A stretch of DNA of 64,000 nucleotides from the NCBI RefSeq assembly GCF_030161595.1, contig NZ_BSUM01000001.1, forward strand, positions 558,001-622,000, written 5' to 3'. Numbering within the stretch: the first letter of the stretch is position 1; each line of letters starts with the position of its first letter. The notes under the pieces were generated by a model. The model was not told the origin of the DNA and did no database searches. It saw nothing but the letters and a program-made list of their open reading frames with translations. Origin of the DNA: Litorihabitans aurantiacus (GTDB lineage: Bacteria > Actinomycetota > Actinomycetes > Actinomycetales > Beutenbergiaceae). The position numbers and the translations under genes were made by a program. Positions 36,072-47,348 of the stretch are shown piece by piece.

Positions 36072-38890
36072 GCTGGTGGCGGCTCTCGCGCCGGGCGCTG
36101 GGCGCCCAGCGCGGTGCGGTCGCGCTCGTGGTGGTCGTGGTCACCGTCCTCGCGCTCGCCGTGACCGTCCTGCCGCGGTTCGTGGCCGCGTCCCAGGCCG
36201 ATCAGGTGCGCCACCGGCTGTCCGACGTCTCGCCGCAGCTGCGCGACCTCGTCGCGACACCCGGTCCGGGCGCGTTCGACGTCCTCGCCTCCGGGGTCTC
36301 CGGCCTGCCCGTGACGCCGGAGGAGAACCTCGCGGGCTGGGACGCCGTCACCGCGGGCCTGGCGGCCGTCACCGAGGACGTGCCCCCGCCCCTGCGGGAC
36401 GTGATCGGCGCACCCGGGGTGACCGCGGAGCTCGAAGCCGTGTCGATCCCCGTCAACCCGGCGATCGACGTGCGCCGCCCCAGCCTCACGCTGTCGGGCG
36501 ACCCCGGCGTCGCCGACCGCGTCGAGATCGTCGACGGCGCGGCGCCGGCCCCCGTCCGCTGGGACCCGGACACCGCGGTGAGCACCGGCGGGCTGCTCCC
36601 GGTCGAGCAGCAGCCCGATCTCGAGGTCGAGGTCATGCTCGAGGAGTCCTCGGCGCAGCGGCTCGCGCTCGCGGTCGGCGACCGGGTCAGCGTGGCCAAC
36701 CTCGTCTACGACGTCACCGTCGTGCTCGCGGGCACCTACCGCGTGCGCGACGCCGAGGACCCCGCCTGGGCGCACGTGCCGACGGGTGCCGGCCCGAGCG
36801 TGCTCGAGGACCTCAACCTCGGCACGGCCGTGAACGCGCGCGCCTACGTGGCCCCCGACGGCTGGTTCGCCACCGTCGCGGCGCTCGGCCAGCTCTCGGA
36901 GTGGTCGCTGTTCTACCCGGTCGACGTCGACGCGATCCGCGAGGGCGATCCTCGCGTCATGGCGTCGCAGCTGCGCGGGCTGACGGCTCAGATCGTCGAG
37001 GTCCCGGCACCGCCCGGGTCGGACCTCCCCGCGTCCCTGCTCCCGCGGATGCGTCTGTCGACCGAGCTCGCCGCGCGGGTCGACGCGGTGGCGGGGGAGA
37101 ACGCGGCCGCCGCGAACATCGTGGCGCTGGTGGCGGTCGGCCCGCTCGGCGTCGCGGTCGCCGTGCTCGCGCTCCTGACCCAGCTCCTCATCGACCGCCG
37201 GCGTCCCGCGCTCGCGATGCTGCGCGCCCGCGGCGCGGCGCCGTCGCGGCTGCGGACGGTGCTCGGCCTCGAGGCGCTCGCGATCGCGCTGCCCGCCGCG
37301 GCCCTGGGCTGGGGCGTCGCGACGGCGGTGCTGGGTGGGGTGCTCGGCCCACCCGAGCGGTGGAGCCCGCTGCAGTGGGCGCCCGCCGCCGCTCTCGCCC
37401 TGGTGCCCGCCGCGGTCGCGGTCACCTCGCGGCTGCCCACCGGGCTGCGCACTCGTCGCCGCGACCTGGCCGTGGGCGGGGTGGTGCGCGACGTCGTCGT
37501 GCTCGCCGCGGCGGGGCTCGCGCTGTCCCAGGTGCTCGGTGTCGCCCCCGGCGCGATCGCCGACACGGGTGACCCGCTGCTCGTGGCCGCCCCGCTGCTG
37601 GCCGCCCTGGCCGTGACGGTCCTCGTGCTGCGTCTCTACCCGGTCGCGGCGCGGGCCGCGCACGCCGCGCTGCGCGGCGGCCGGCACCTGTCGGCCTTCC
37701 TCGGGTCGGCCCGCGCGGTGCGCGACCCGGGCGCGACGTTGACGTCGGTCCTCGCCGTCGTGGTCGGCGTGAGCGTCACGGTGTTCTCGGTCGTCACGCT
37801 GGCGACCGTGCGCGACGGCGTCGAGCGCGCCGTCTGGGTCTCCTCCGGCTCCGACCTGCGCGTCTCGGGTCCACGGGTGGACGCCGACCAGCTCGAGGCG
37901 GTGCGCGCGCTCGACGGCGTCGCCGCGGCCGCGACCGTCGCCGCCGTCAGCCCGGCGATCCTCACGACGCCGACCGCCTCGCAGCGCACGACCCTGTACC
38001 TGGTGGACCCGGCCGCCTACGCCGCGGTGACCGCCGACGTCCCCGGATCGGTCGGCGCGGCGCCGGTCGCGGACCTCGCCGACGGCGCGGCGGTCGCGGA
38101 CGCCGCGTCGGACGCCGCGTCACCGGCGGCCCTCCCGCTGCTGGTCTCGCCGCGCCTGGACGTGGCTCCCGGGACCGACGGGGTCCGCGTGAGCACGGGC
38201 GAGAGCGTCGAGGCGCGGGTCCTGACGTCGGGGGACGTGCTCCCGGGAGTCGCGGGCGCCTCCGACACGTGGCTCCTGGCCGCCGCCGCCGCGCTTCCCG
38301 AGGTCGCGGCGAGCACCCCCGCCCGCCTCCTCCTCGTCCGCCTCGTCCCCGGCGCGGACGGCGACGCCGTCGCGACCCAGGTCGAGGAGATCACCGGTCC
38401 GGCGGGTGTCGAGAACGCTGCCGCGGCGCGCGCCGCGGCCACCGCGACACCGGTGCTGCGTCTGCTCGAGGGGAGCCTCGCCGGCAGCGTGGCGGCCGCT
38501 GCGCTGCTCGCGGTCGGTGCCCTCGTGGCGGTGCAGGTCGCGGCCGCGCCGCGGCGGGCGCGGGCCCTGGCGACGCTCCGCCTCCTCGGACTGCGGCGCC
38601 GGGGGCTGCGGGCGCTGGCGTGGTGGGACCTCACGCCCTGGGTCGCGCTGTCGGCGCTCGCCGCGCTCGGTCTCGGGGCGCTCACCTCGCGCCTGCTGCT
38701 GCGCACGCTCGACCTGCGCTCGTTCACCGGGAGCGAGCAGCCGCTACCGGTCTGGCCCGGGGTCTCGCTTCTCCTCGTCCTGGGCGGCGTCGCGCTCGCC
38801 GTCGTGGGCTGCTCGCTGCTCCCCACCCTGCTCTCGTCGCGGCGCGCCGCGACACCCGCCCGTGCCACCACCGCCGAGGAGGACTCATGA
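36068..38890 (+). CDS. FtsX-like ABC permease, second large subunit
   Basis: This 940-residue protein has an N-terminal membrane helix (residues 14-37), a long periplasmic-side domain, a central FtsX bundle (LAMLRARGAAPSRLRTVLGLEALAIALP) and a C-terminal one (RALATLRLLGLRRRGLRALAWWD). Similar architecture to the preceding gene suggests the two form a heterodimeric transporter with the downstream ATPases. It overlaps the previous and following genes by 4 bp (ATGA), a tightly coupled operon. Function of such pairs in Actinobacteria is not known. Confidence 0.85.
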   Translation: MSWWRLSRRALGAQRGAVALVVVVVTVLALAVTVLPRFVAASQADQVRHRLSDVSPQLRDLVATPGPGAFDVLASGVSGLPVTPEENLAGWDAVTAGLAAVTEDVPPPLRDVIGAPGVTAELEAVSIPVNPAIDVRRPSLTLSGDPGVADRVEIVDGAAPAPVRWDPDTAVSTGGLLPVEQQPDLEVEVMLEESSAQRLALAVGDRVSVANLVYDVTVVLAGTYRVRDAEDPAWAHVPTGAGPSVLEDLNLGTAVNARAYVAPDGWFATVAALGQLSEWSLFYPVDVDAIREGDPRVMASQLRGLTAQIVEVPAPPGSDLPASLLPRMRLSTELAARVDAVAGENAAAANIVALVAVGPLGVAVAVLALLTQLLIDRRRPALAMLRARGAAPSRLRTVLGLEALAIALPAAALGWGVATAVLGGVLGPPERWSPLQWAPAAALALVPAAVAVTSRLPTGLRTRRRDLAVGGVVRDVVVLAAAGLALSQVLGVAPGAIADTGDPLLVAAPLLAALAVTVLVLRLYPVAARAAHAALRGGRHLSAFLGSARAVRDPGATLTSVLAVVVGVSVTVFSVVTLATVRDGVERAVWVSSGSDLRVSGPRVDADQLEAVRALDGVAAAATVAAVSPAILTTPTASQRTTLYLVDPAAYAAVTADVPGSVGAAPVADLADGAAVADAASDAASPAALPLLVSPRLDVAPGTDGVRVSTGESVEARVLTSGDVLPGVAGASDTWLLAAAAALPEVAASTPARLLLVRLVPGADGDAVATQVEEITGPAGVENAAAARAAATATPVLRLLEGSLAGSVAAAALLAVGALVAVQVAAAPRRARALATLRLLGLRRRGLRALAWWDLTPWVALSALAALGLGALTSRLLLRTLDLRSFTGSEQPLPVWPGVSLLLVLGGVALAVVGCSLLPTLLSSRRAATPARATTAEEDS

Positions 38891-39915
38891 CCACCACCGG
38901 ACCGTTCGTGCAGTGCGAGGACCTGGTGCGCATCTTCTCCGTCGACGGGATCGAGGTGCAGGCCCTCCAGGGCCTCAACCTGCGGATCGAGCCCGGCGAG
39001 CTCGTCGCGATCGTCGGTGCCTCGGGATCGGGGAAGTCGACGCTCCTGACCATCCTGTCCGGTCTCGATCGGCCGACCGGCGGCACCGCGCGCGTCGCGG
39101 GGCTCGACCTCGCCACGATGTCCGCGAGGCAGCGCGTGCAGTTCCAGCGCGAGACGGTCGGGTTCGTGTGGCAGCAGACCTCGCGCAACCTCCTGCCCTA
39201 CCTCACTGCGCGCGAGAACATCGCCCTGCCGCTCACGCTGGCCGGACGGCGGGCGCGCGGTGGCTCGGGCGGTCGTGGCGCCGACGCCGCACGGGTCGCC
39301 GAGCTCGTCGAGCTCCTCGACCTCGGGGACTGCGCCGGCCGGGTGCCGGCCCAGCTCTCCGGCGGTCAGCAGCAGCGGACGGCGATCGCCGTCGCCGTCG
39401 CGAACGACCCCCGCCTCCTGCTCGCCGACGAGCCCACGGGCGAGCTCGACGAGGCCGCGTCGGTCAACGTGCTGCGCTCGATGGAGGCGGTCAACGCCGA
39501 GCTCGGCGTGACGGTCGTGATCGTGACGCACGACCCCGAGGTGTCCGAGCACGTGGACCGCACGATCCAGATCCGCGACGGTCGGACGTCGCGGGAGGTG
39601 CTGCGCCGTACCGAGACCGACGAGGCCGGTGCGCAGCGGCGGGTGGTCGAGGAGTTCGCCGTGCTCGACCGGGTCGGTCGGATGCAGCTGCCGGAGACCT
39701 ACCTCGAGGCGCTGGACCTGCGCGACCGGGTGCGCCTCGACCTCGAGACCGACCACGTCGAGGTGTTCCGCGACGTGCCGCGCGAGCAGACGCAGGAGGG
39801 GAGCGATGAGACACCGTCGCGACGACGAGGCCGCACCCGCCGGGGCCGAGCCGGATCGGGAGCGCCGGGTCGTGCTGCGCGACGTCCACCGCACGTTCTC
39901 GACGCCGGCCGGTGA
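38887..39915 (+). CDS. ABC transporter ATP-binding protein (LolD/MacB type)
   Basis: The ATPase domain is complete: Walker A GASGSGKST, signature LSGGQQQR, Walker B LLLADEPTGELD and THDPEVSEH. A C-terminal extension of about 60 residues follows. As read, the gene overlaps the next ATPase by 110 bp. A TGA at 39807-39809 would create the same ATGA overlap seen at the two previous joins if one base were restored in the G-run at 39798-39801, so the true end is probably 39809 and the last 35 Arg-rich residues are an artefact. Confidence 0.9.
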   Translation: MTTTGPFVQCEDLVRIFSVDGIEVQALQGLNLRIEPGELVAIVGASGSGKSTLLTILSGLDRPTGGTARVAGLDLATMSARQRVQFQRETVGFVWQQTSRNLLPYLTARENIALPLTLAGRRARGGSGGRGADAARVAELVELLDLGDCAGRVPAQLSGGQQQRTAIAVAVANDPRLLLADEPTGELDEAASVNVLRSMEAVNAELGVTVVIVTHDPEVSEHVDRTIQIRDGRTSREVLRRTETDEAGAQRRVVEEFAVLDRVGRMQLPETYLEALDLRDRVRLDLETDHVEVFRDVPREQTQEGSDETPSRRRGRTRRGRAGSGAPGRAARRPPHVLDAGR

Positions 39916-40534
39916 CGTCCACGTGCTGCGCGGGCTCGACCTGGAGGTCGGGGCGGGGGAGCTCGTCGTCGTGCGCGGGCCCTCGGGCTCGGGCAAGACG
40001 ACTCTCCTGAACGTCGCCGCCACCATCGACGCCCCGACGTCGGGCGCGGTCGAGCTCGCGGGTCGCGCCGTCGCCGGTCTGGGCGACGACGCCCTCGCGG
40101 ACCTCCGGGCCCGCAGCGTCGGCTACGTGTTCCAGTCCTTCGGGCTGCTGCCGGTGCTGTCGGCGGCCGAGAACGTCGAGGTCCCGCTGCGGATGCTTGG
40201 GACGGATCCGCGCGAGCGCACCGAGCGCGTGACGGACGCGCTCGAGCGGGTGGGCCTCGCGCGTCACGCCCGCCAGCGCCCCTACGAGCTCTCGGGCGGC
40301 CAGCAGCAGCGCGTCGGCGTCGCGCGGGCCCTGGTGACCCGACCCGCCGTCCTCATCGCCGACGAACCCACCGGTCAGCTCGACAGCGCGACGGCGGAGC
40401 AGGTGATGGCCCTGATCGCCGACCTGGTGCACACGGGCGGGGTGGCCGCCGTCGTCGCCACGCACGACCCGGCGCTCATGGAGCGCGCCGACCGCGTGCT
40501 CGAGATGCACGAGGGGCGGCTGGTCCCCGCGTAG
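39806..40534 (+). CDS. ABC transporter ATP-binding protein (LolD/MacB type), second
   Basis: This 242-residue ATPase has Walker [31 protein letters not shown] (Q-loop), [15 protein letters not shown] and [11 protein letters not shown], typical of MacB/LolD ATPases that serve FtsX permeases. The ATG at 39806 has AGGAGGGG 4 nt upstream. With the ATPase before it and two permeases, this completes a four-gene unit with one ATPase for each permease or a heterodimeric ATPase. Confidence 0.92.
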   Translation: MRHRRDDEAAPAGAEPDRERRVVLRDVHRTFSTPAGDVHVLRGLDLEVGAGELVVVRGPSGSGKTTLLNVAATIDAPTSGAVELAGRAVAGLGDDALADLRARSVGYVFQSFGLLPVLSAAENVEVPLRMLGTDPRERTERVTDALERVGLARHARQRPYELSGGQQQRVGVARALVTRPAVLIADEPTGQLDSATAEQVMALIADLVHTGGVAAVVATHDPALMERADRVLEMHEGRLVPA

Positions 40535-40542
40535 GGGAGCGG

Positions 40543-40812
40543 TCAGATCTCGTCGCGCCGGACCTCGCGCTCGCTCTGCGTCACCCCACCGGGCGCGCGC
40601 GGGTCGCGCACCGAGGTGCGCTCGCTCGTGACCGCGCTGCGGCGGCGGTTGACGATCAGCTCGATGACGAGCCAGACCGCCCCGGCGATCATGAGGATGA
40701 GGCCGATCATCGTCAGGTCGACCGCCTCGATCATGTCGGAGACGGCGAAGTAGAGGATGGCGCCGATCACGGCGAGCGCGATCGGTCCTCCGATGCGGGC
40801 GGTCCTGGTCAT
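40543..40812 (-). CDS. Small membrane protein (DUF6458-like)
   Basis: The 89-residue protein has two membrane helices (residues about 8-24 and 33-52) around an AVDLTMIGLILMIAGAVW block, close to DUF6458, and a charged C-terminal tail. No function known. The start ATG at 40812 has AGGAGAGG upstream on the coding strand. It converges with the ABC transporter operon (8-bp gap) and is divergent from typA. Confidence 0.75.
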   Translation of the reverse strand: MTRTARIGGPIALAVIGAILYFAVSDMIEAVDLTMIGLILMIAGAVWLVIELIVNRRRSAVTSERTSVRDPRAPGGVTQSEREVRRDEI

Positions 40813-40856
40813 GGCGGATCCTCTCCTGGAAGGGACGGTGCGCGGGGCGACCACGG

Positions 40857-40880
40857 GTGGTTCACCCCTGAACGAACCAC
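40857..40880. other. Inverted repeat in the divergent gap before typA
   Basis: GTGGTTC (40857-40863) pairs with GAACCAC (40874-40880), with an inner TTCA/TGAA pair. It lies between two divergent genes and may be an operator. A TACCAT box at 40952-40957 is the likely -10 of typA, giving a leader of about 90 nt. Confidence 0.4.
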
Positions 40881-41053
40881 GCTAGGCCTGCCCGGGGTGA
40901 CCTTGCACGCATCTCGTCGTGCACGGGGTGACGGCACGGCGCCGCCGGGTACCATGGACCCGCGCCACGTCTGGCCGCTCCACCAGCTGTCCCACCCGCA
41001 CCTCGGTGACAGCCGCGCGCACCACCACCGCCGCCGATGAGATGAGTTCCCGC

Positions 41054-42982
<1,929 letters not shown>

Positions 42983-42983
42983 G

Positions 42984-44453
42984 ATGACGACGGCGGAGCC
43001 CGGCCCCGACCTCGGGGCCGGCCCGCTGCTCGCGTTCTTCGCCCACCCCGACGACGAGACGCTGCAGGCCGGCGGGCTGCTCGCGCTCGCCGCGGCCGCC
43101 GGTCGGCGCGTCGTCCTCGTCACCGCCACCCGCGGTGAGCGCGGCGAGATGATCGGCCGCCCCGACCTGGAGGGGACCGACGCCGTCGCCCAGGTGCGCG
43201 CGCAGGAGCGCGCCGCGGCGCTGGCCGCGCTCGGCGTGACCGAGCACCACTGGCTCGACGAGCTCGTCGCCGCCGACGACCGCGCGGCGATCGGCCCGCA
43301 GGGCCGCTGGATCGACTCGGGCATGGTCTGGACCGCACCGGGCATCGCCGGTCCGGCGCCCGACGCCGCACCGCACGCGTTCGCGCGCGGCGACGTCGAG
43401 ATCCCCGCCCGCGCGCTCGCGCGCCTCGTTCGCCAGGTGCGCCCCGCGCTGGTGCTCACCGACGAGGTGGGCGGGTCCTACGGCCACCCCGACCACGTGC
43501 GCGCGCACGCCGTCGCGCTCCGGGCGCTCGCGCTCGCGGCCGCGCCCGGCGCTCCCGCGGGAGGCGAGGACGCCGTGGCGCCCGTGCACGCGGTGGTCGC
43601 CGTCGCCCACGACCGGCAGCGCGCCGCCAACGACGCCGTGGCGGTGCAGGTCGCGCAGGTCCAGCCGATCGGTGCCGACGGCGCGCTGCTCCTGCCGCCG
43701 CCGGCGGCCGGCGCCGCGCTGCCCTCGATCGTCCGCCCGTCCGCGGACGTCGACGTCGAGCTCGACGTGACGTCCGTGACCCCCGCGTGCTCGCCGCGCT
43801 GCGCTGCTACGCCTCGCAGGTGCAGGGCGCGACGGTCCCGGTGCTCGACGCCGGTCGCCGGGGAGGAGACGGCGACCCACGACCTGGCGCCGTCGCAGGC
43901 CGCGATCGGGTGGTACGCGCTGAGCAACGGGGTCGCGGCCCCGCTCCTGCCGGTGGTCGGTCTGACCGCGGTGCGGGGCGACGTCGGCGCGCTCCTCACC
44001 GCGGTCGCAGGTCTGCAGGGTGCGGCCGACGGCGCGCCCGCCGTGGCCGCGTCGTCGGCCGCCACGCCGGTGTCACGCGACCTGTTCACGCGGCCCACCC
44101 CGGGGCGCGTCGCCGCCGTGATCGCCTGCCTGCTGCTGGGCGTCCTCGTCGGCGTCGCGGCGACCGTCGTGCACCGCTGGCGCGTCGGCGACGTCCCGCT
44201 GGGGATGGTGCTCGCCGTCGCGACCGTGCTCGTCGGGGCGCTCGCCGCCCGCTCGTGGACGCGCGGTCCGGGACTGGCGGGATTCGCCGTCGGGACGATC
44301 GGGGTGATCCAGGCGATGGCGTTCGTCGTCACCGGGGGCGATGTGCTCGTGCCCGGGGACACCCTCGGGACGGTGTGGCTGCTCGTCTCCGTGCTGGCGA
44401 TCGGCGTCGCGGCGTTCCTCCCGGAACGGTTCGTGGGCGCGCGCCGTGGCTGA
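42984..44453 (+). CDS. mshB: MshB-like PIG-L deacetylase fused to a C-terminal membrane domain
   Basis: Residues 1-300 are a PIG-L zinc deacetylase: AHPDDETLQ (metal ligands and base) and YGHPDHVRAHAV (second metal His). The family includes MshB, which deacetylates GlcNAc-inositol in mycothiol synthesis. Residues about 360-489 hold four hydrophobic helices (DUF6113-like), usually a separate downstream gene. Between about 43776 and 43865 the translation is out of frame for some 28 codons (true reading there contains LAALRCYASQVQGATVPVLDAG) and then returns, so there are compensating base errors. Starts 1 nt after the typA stop. Confidence 0.8.
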   Translation: MTTAEPGPDLGAGPLLAFFAHPDDETLQAGGLLALAAAAGRRVVLVTATRGERGEMIGRPDLEGTDAVAQVRAQERAAALAALGVTEHHWLDELVAADDRAAIGPQGRWIDSGMVWTAPGIAGPAPDAAPHAFARGDVEIPARALARLVRQVRPALVLTDEVGGSYGHPDHVRAHAVALRALALAAAPGAPAGGEDAVAPVHAVVAVAHDRQRAANDAVAVQVAQVQPIGADGALLLPPPAAGAALPSIVRPSADVDVELDVTSVTPACSPRCAATPRRCRARRSRCSTPVAGEETATHDLAPSQAAIGWYALSNGVAAPLLPVVGLTAVRGDVGALLTAVAGLQGAADGAPAVAASSAATPVSRDLFTRPTPGRVAAVIACLLLGVLVGVAATVVHRWRVGDVPLGMVLAVATVLVGALAARSWTRGPGLAGFAVGTIGVIQAMAFVVTGGDVLVPGDTLGTVWLLVSVLAIGVAAFLPERFVGARRG

Positions 44454-44988
44454 CGAGCCCGCGGTCCACGCCGAGGTCGACCCCGAGGACGTCGGGGCCG
44501 GGGCCGACGAGCTCGAGCGGTGCTACCGGCTCGCGATGGCCCGCCTCCCGGGCGGGGTCGCCGTGGTGGCGGGAACCTCGGGGGCGCGCGACGTCGTCGC
44601 CGTCGTGACCTCGCTCGTCTCGCTGTCGCTGGAACCGCCCACCGTGCTCGTCGCGGTGCACGAGGCGAGCCGGTTGGCGGAGACCCTGGAGGTCGGCCGG
44701 CGTTGGGCCGCTACCGTCATGGGCGCGGGCAGCGCTCCGCTGGTGACGTGGCTCGCCGAGCCCGGACGCCCCGACCTCGGCCAGCTCCAGGGCGTGCCGC
44801 ACCACCGCGGCGAGGTGAGCGGCGCCGCCGTGCTGGAGGCGGGGGCCGCCTGGGTCGAGTGCGTGACCACGCGGGTGCTGGAGGCCGGGGACCACGCCGT
44901 CGTGCTCGGACGGGTGGAGCGGGCGGGCGTGGGTGCGGCCGACGGCGCGCTCGTGCACCGGCTAGGACGCGTGCGCGACCTGCTCTGA
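44446..44988 (+). CDS. Flavin reductase family (FMN-binding split barrel) protein
   Basis: The 180-residue protein has the split-barrel flavin reductase pattern: AMARLPGGVAVVAG, a SLSLEPPTVLVAV flavin-contact segment, a SRLAETLEVGRRWAATVM helix and a late GDHAVVLGRV strand. It likely reduces or binds FMN using NAD(P)H. The GTG at 44446 overlaps the previous gene by 8 bp. Substrate partner unknown. Confidence 0.85.
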   Translation: MADEPAVHAEVDPEDVGAGADELERCYRLAMARLPGGVAVVAGTSGARDVVAVVTSLVSLSLEPPTVLVAVHEASRLAETLEVGRRWAATVMGAGSAPLVTWLAEPGRPDLGQLQGVPHHRGEVSGAAVLEAGAAWVECVTTRVLEAGDHAVVLGRVERAGVGAADGALVHRLGRVRDLL

Positions 44989-45106
44989 CCGAGACCGACG
45001 CCGATCGATCCCGGGATCCGGCCGGGATCGACCCGCCGCCTGGCACCTCCACCGAATCGTTACCCCAGCGTGGCCGGAACGGGGCGGTCGGGTGCGCACG
45101 CCTGAA

Positions 45107-45112
45107 TAGGAT
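45107..45112 (+). promoter_or_regulatory. Candidate -10 box for the VanW protein gene
   Basis: TAGGAT lies 37 nt before the GTG at 45150, leaving a leader that contains a GAGGAG ribosome-binding site with 7-nt spacing. Confidence 0.4.
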
Positions 45113-45149
45113 GGGCGCAACCGCACCCATGGCGACGAGGAGATCGTGC

Positions 45150-46951
45150 GTGTCTGAAACCACGGAGCCCGAGGGCTCGCCGCTGGACGAGCTCGAGGGG
45201 AGAAGCCCTCCCGCCGTGGTCGCGTCGTCGCACTCGCGTGCGGGATCGGCGTGCTCGTCCTCGGCGGTGCCTACGTCGCCGCCGTCCTCACGACCGCCGA
45301 CCGGCTGCCGCGCGAGGCCGTCGTCGCGGGGGTCGACGTGAGCGGGCAGGGCCGCGACGAGGCGGTGGCGTCCGTCGAGGCGGCGCTCGCCGACCGCACC
45401 TCCCAGGCGATCCCGATCACCGTGGGCGACGTCGAGGCGTCGATCTCACCCGCCGACGCCGGACTGCGGCTCGACGCCGCCGCGACCGTCGATCGGCTCA
45501 CGGGCGCCGCGTGGAACCCCGCCGACCTCTACACCCGTCTCCTCGGCAGCGACCAGGCCGACGCCGTCACGCTCGTGGACCAGGAGGCGCTGGGCGCCGC
45601 GCTCGCGGACTCCGCCGACGTCGTCGCCGTCCCGCCGGTCGACGCGACGATCGGTTTCGCCGACGGTGCGGCCGTCGTCACCGATCCGGCCGACGGCAGC
45701 GAGCTGGACGTCCCGGGCGCCGTGACCGTCCTCTCCGAGCAGTGGCTCACCGCGAGCAGCGCCATCGACCTGCCCGTGACGGTGCTGACGCCGTCGCTCG
45801 GCCAGTCCGCCGTCGACACCGCGATGAGCCAGATCGTCGACCCGCTCCTGTCGGGTCCCGTGACCGTCCAGGCGGGTGACCTCACGACGGAGCTCGACCC
45901 CGCCACGATCTCGGCCGCCGCGACCGTGACCGGGCAGGACGGTGCGTTCTCCCTGGCCCTCGACGCCGAGGCACTCGCGCAGACCGTCTCCGACGCGCTG
46001 CCCGAGGCCGGTCAGGCGCCGAAGGACGCGAGCTTCACCTTCGCCGACGGGCGCCCGCAGATCGTCCCGTCCGAGAACGGCACGGGGATCGACCCCGCCC
46101 AGCTCGGCTCGGCGGTGCAGGCCGCGGCGACCTCGACCTCGGAGCGCACCGCCGCCGTCGAGCTCGTGGGGGCCGAGGCCGAGTTCTCGACCGCCGACGC
46201 CGAGGCGCTCGGGGTCACCGAGGTCATCGGGGAGTTCTCGACGCCGCTGCCCCCCGGCAACGACGCGCCGCGCACGGGCAACATCAGCACCGGCGCCGAG
46301 AAGGTCACCGGTGTGCTGCTCAAGCCGGGGGAGACGTTCAGCCTCATCGAGAACGTGGGGCCGATCAACGCCGCCTCCGGCTACCGCCCCTCGGGCGTGG
46401 TGGAGAACGGCAACGTCTCGACCGCGTACGGCGGTGGCCTCTCGCAGCTGTCGACCACGCTGTTCAACGCCGCCTTCGAGGCCGGGCTCGAGGACGTCGA
46501 GCACAAGCCCCACACGCGCTGGTTCGCGCGCTACCCGGAGGGTCGCGAGGCCACGCTCTTCGAGGGCTCGATCGACATGCGGTTCACCAACACCACCGAG
46601 CACGGCGTGCTGGTTCAGGCGTTCGTCGACGGCGGGCGCACCTGGGCGCGGATGTGGGGCACCCCGACGTTCTCGACCGAGATCACGACCGGCTCCCGCT
46701 ACGCCCTGCGCAGCCCGTCCACCGTCTACAACACCCGCGGCGACTGCACCCCCGAGGGTGGCGGACAGGGCGGGTTCTCGGTGGACGTCCGGCGCGTCGT
46801 GACGCGTCTGGACGGCAGCCCCGTCGCGGACAAGACCTACTCGACGACCTACGTGCCGTGGAACCGTGTCGTCTGCGGCCCGGACCCGGCCACGCTGCCT
46901 CCTGCACCGTCCCCCGAGCCGCCGCCCGAGGGCGAGGGCGGCGAGGGCTGA
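45150..46951 (+). CDS. VanW family cell-envelope protein, frameshifted near the N-terminus
   Basis: The protein has a cytoplasmic start (VSETTEPEGSPLDELEG), one membrane helix (LACGIGVLVLGGAYVAAVL), two repeats of a peptidoglycan-binding-like domain (about residues 70-340) and a C-terminal VanW domain (GYRPSGVVENGNVSTAYGGG; SQLSTTLFNAAFEAG). The frame breaks in the G-run at 45197-45200; one more G joins the halves into about 600 residues. VanW proteins accompany glycopeptide-resistance loci, but most, as here, are general envelope proteins of unknown role. Confidence 0.85.
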
Positions 46952-46977
46952 GCCCCGAGCCCGAGGTCCGAGGTTCC

Positions 46978-47040
46978 GCCGAGAACGTCAGGGGCCGCGT
47001 CCGGACGCCCGTTCGCACGGCCCTGGACGTTCTCGTCGGC
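46978..47040. terminator. Inverted repeat at the convergent VanW / SH3-like gene junction
   Basis: GAGAACGTC (46981-46989) pairs perfectly with GACGTTCTC (47026-47034); GGGGCCG (46991-46997) pairs with CGGCCCT (47018-47024) with a slip. It lies between converging genes and is probably a bidirectional terminator, again without a U-tail. Confidence 0.55.
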
Positions 47041-47055
47041 GTCGTGACGACGGCC

Positions 47056-47295
47056 TCAGGCCGGCGGTCGGCGCGGGGCGCGCCGCGCCGGTGCCGGCGG
47101 GACGGGCTTCGCGGCCACGACGTCGGCCAGCTCCACCCGCACGTCCCCGCGCCGCGTGCGGATCACGACGGCGTCGTCCGTCCGTTCCACGACGTCGCCC
47201 ACCGCGTCCGTCAGCGCGTGCTCGGCGTCGGTGATCCGGTGGCGGACCACCACTCGCGTCCCGACCCGCAGCACCGTCGTGGAGTCCTCGCTCAT
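47056..47295 (-). CDS. Stand-alone Rv0428c-type SH3-like domain protein
   Basis: The 79-residue protein consists of a small beta-barrel (LRVGTRVVVRHRI; DVVERTDDAVVIRTRRGDVRVEL; VVAAKPVPPAPAR) that matches the N-terminal domain of actinobacterial GNAT acetyltransferases such as Rv0428c. The acetyltransferase part is absent and the tail is Pro/Arg-rich. It is divergent from fdxA, the same neighbourhood as the full-length gene in relatives. The ATG at 47295 has a TAGTAT box 7 nt upstream. It could be a trimmed remnant or an independent small protein. Confidence 0.7.
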   Translation of the reverse strand: MSEDSTTVLRVGTRVVVRHRITDAEHALTDAVGDVVERTDDAVVIRTRRGDVRVELADVVAAKPVPPAPARRAPRRPPA

Positions 47296-47302
47296 CCGGG
47301 CG

Positions 47303-47308
47303 ATACTA
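47303..47308 (-). promoter_or_regulatory. -10 box for leaderless transcript of the SH3-like gene
   Basis: TAGTAT ends 7 nt before the ATG at 47295, in the 53-bp gap shared with fdxA. Confidence 0.45.
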
Positions 47309-47348
47309 GAGGGACACCGCACCACCAGCTGTTCCAGAGGAGTCGTTC

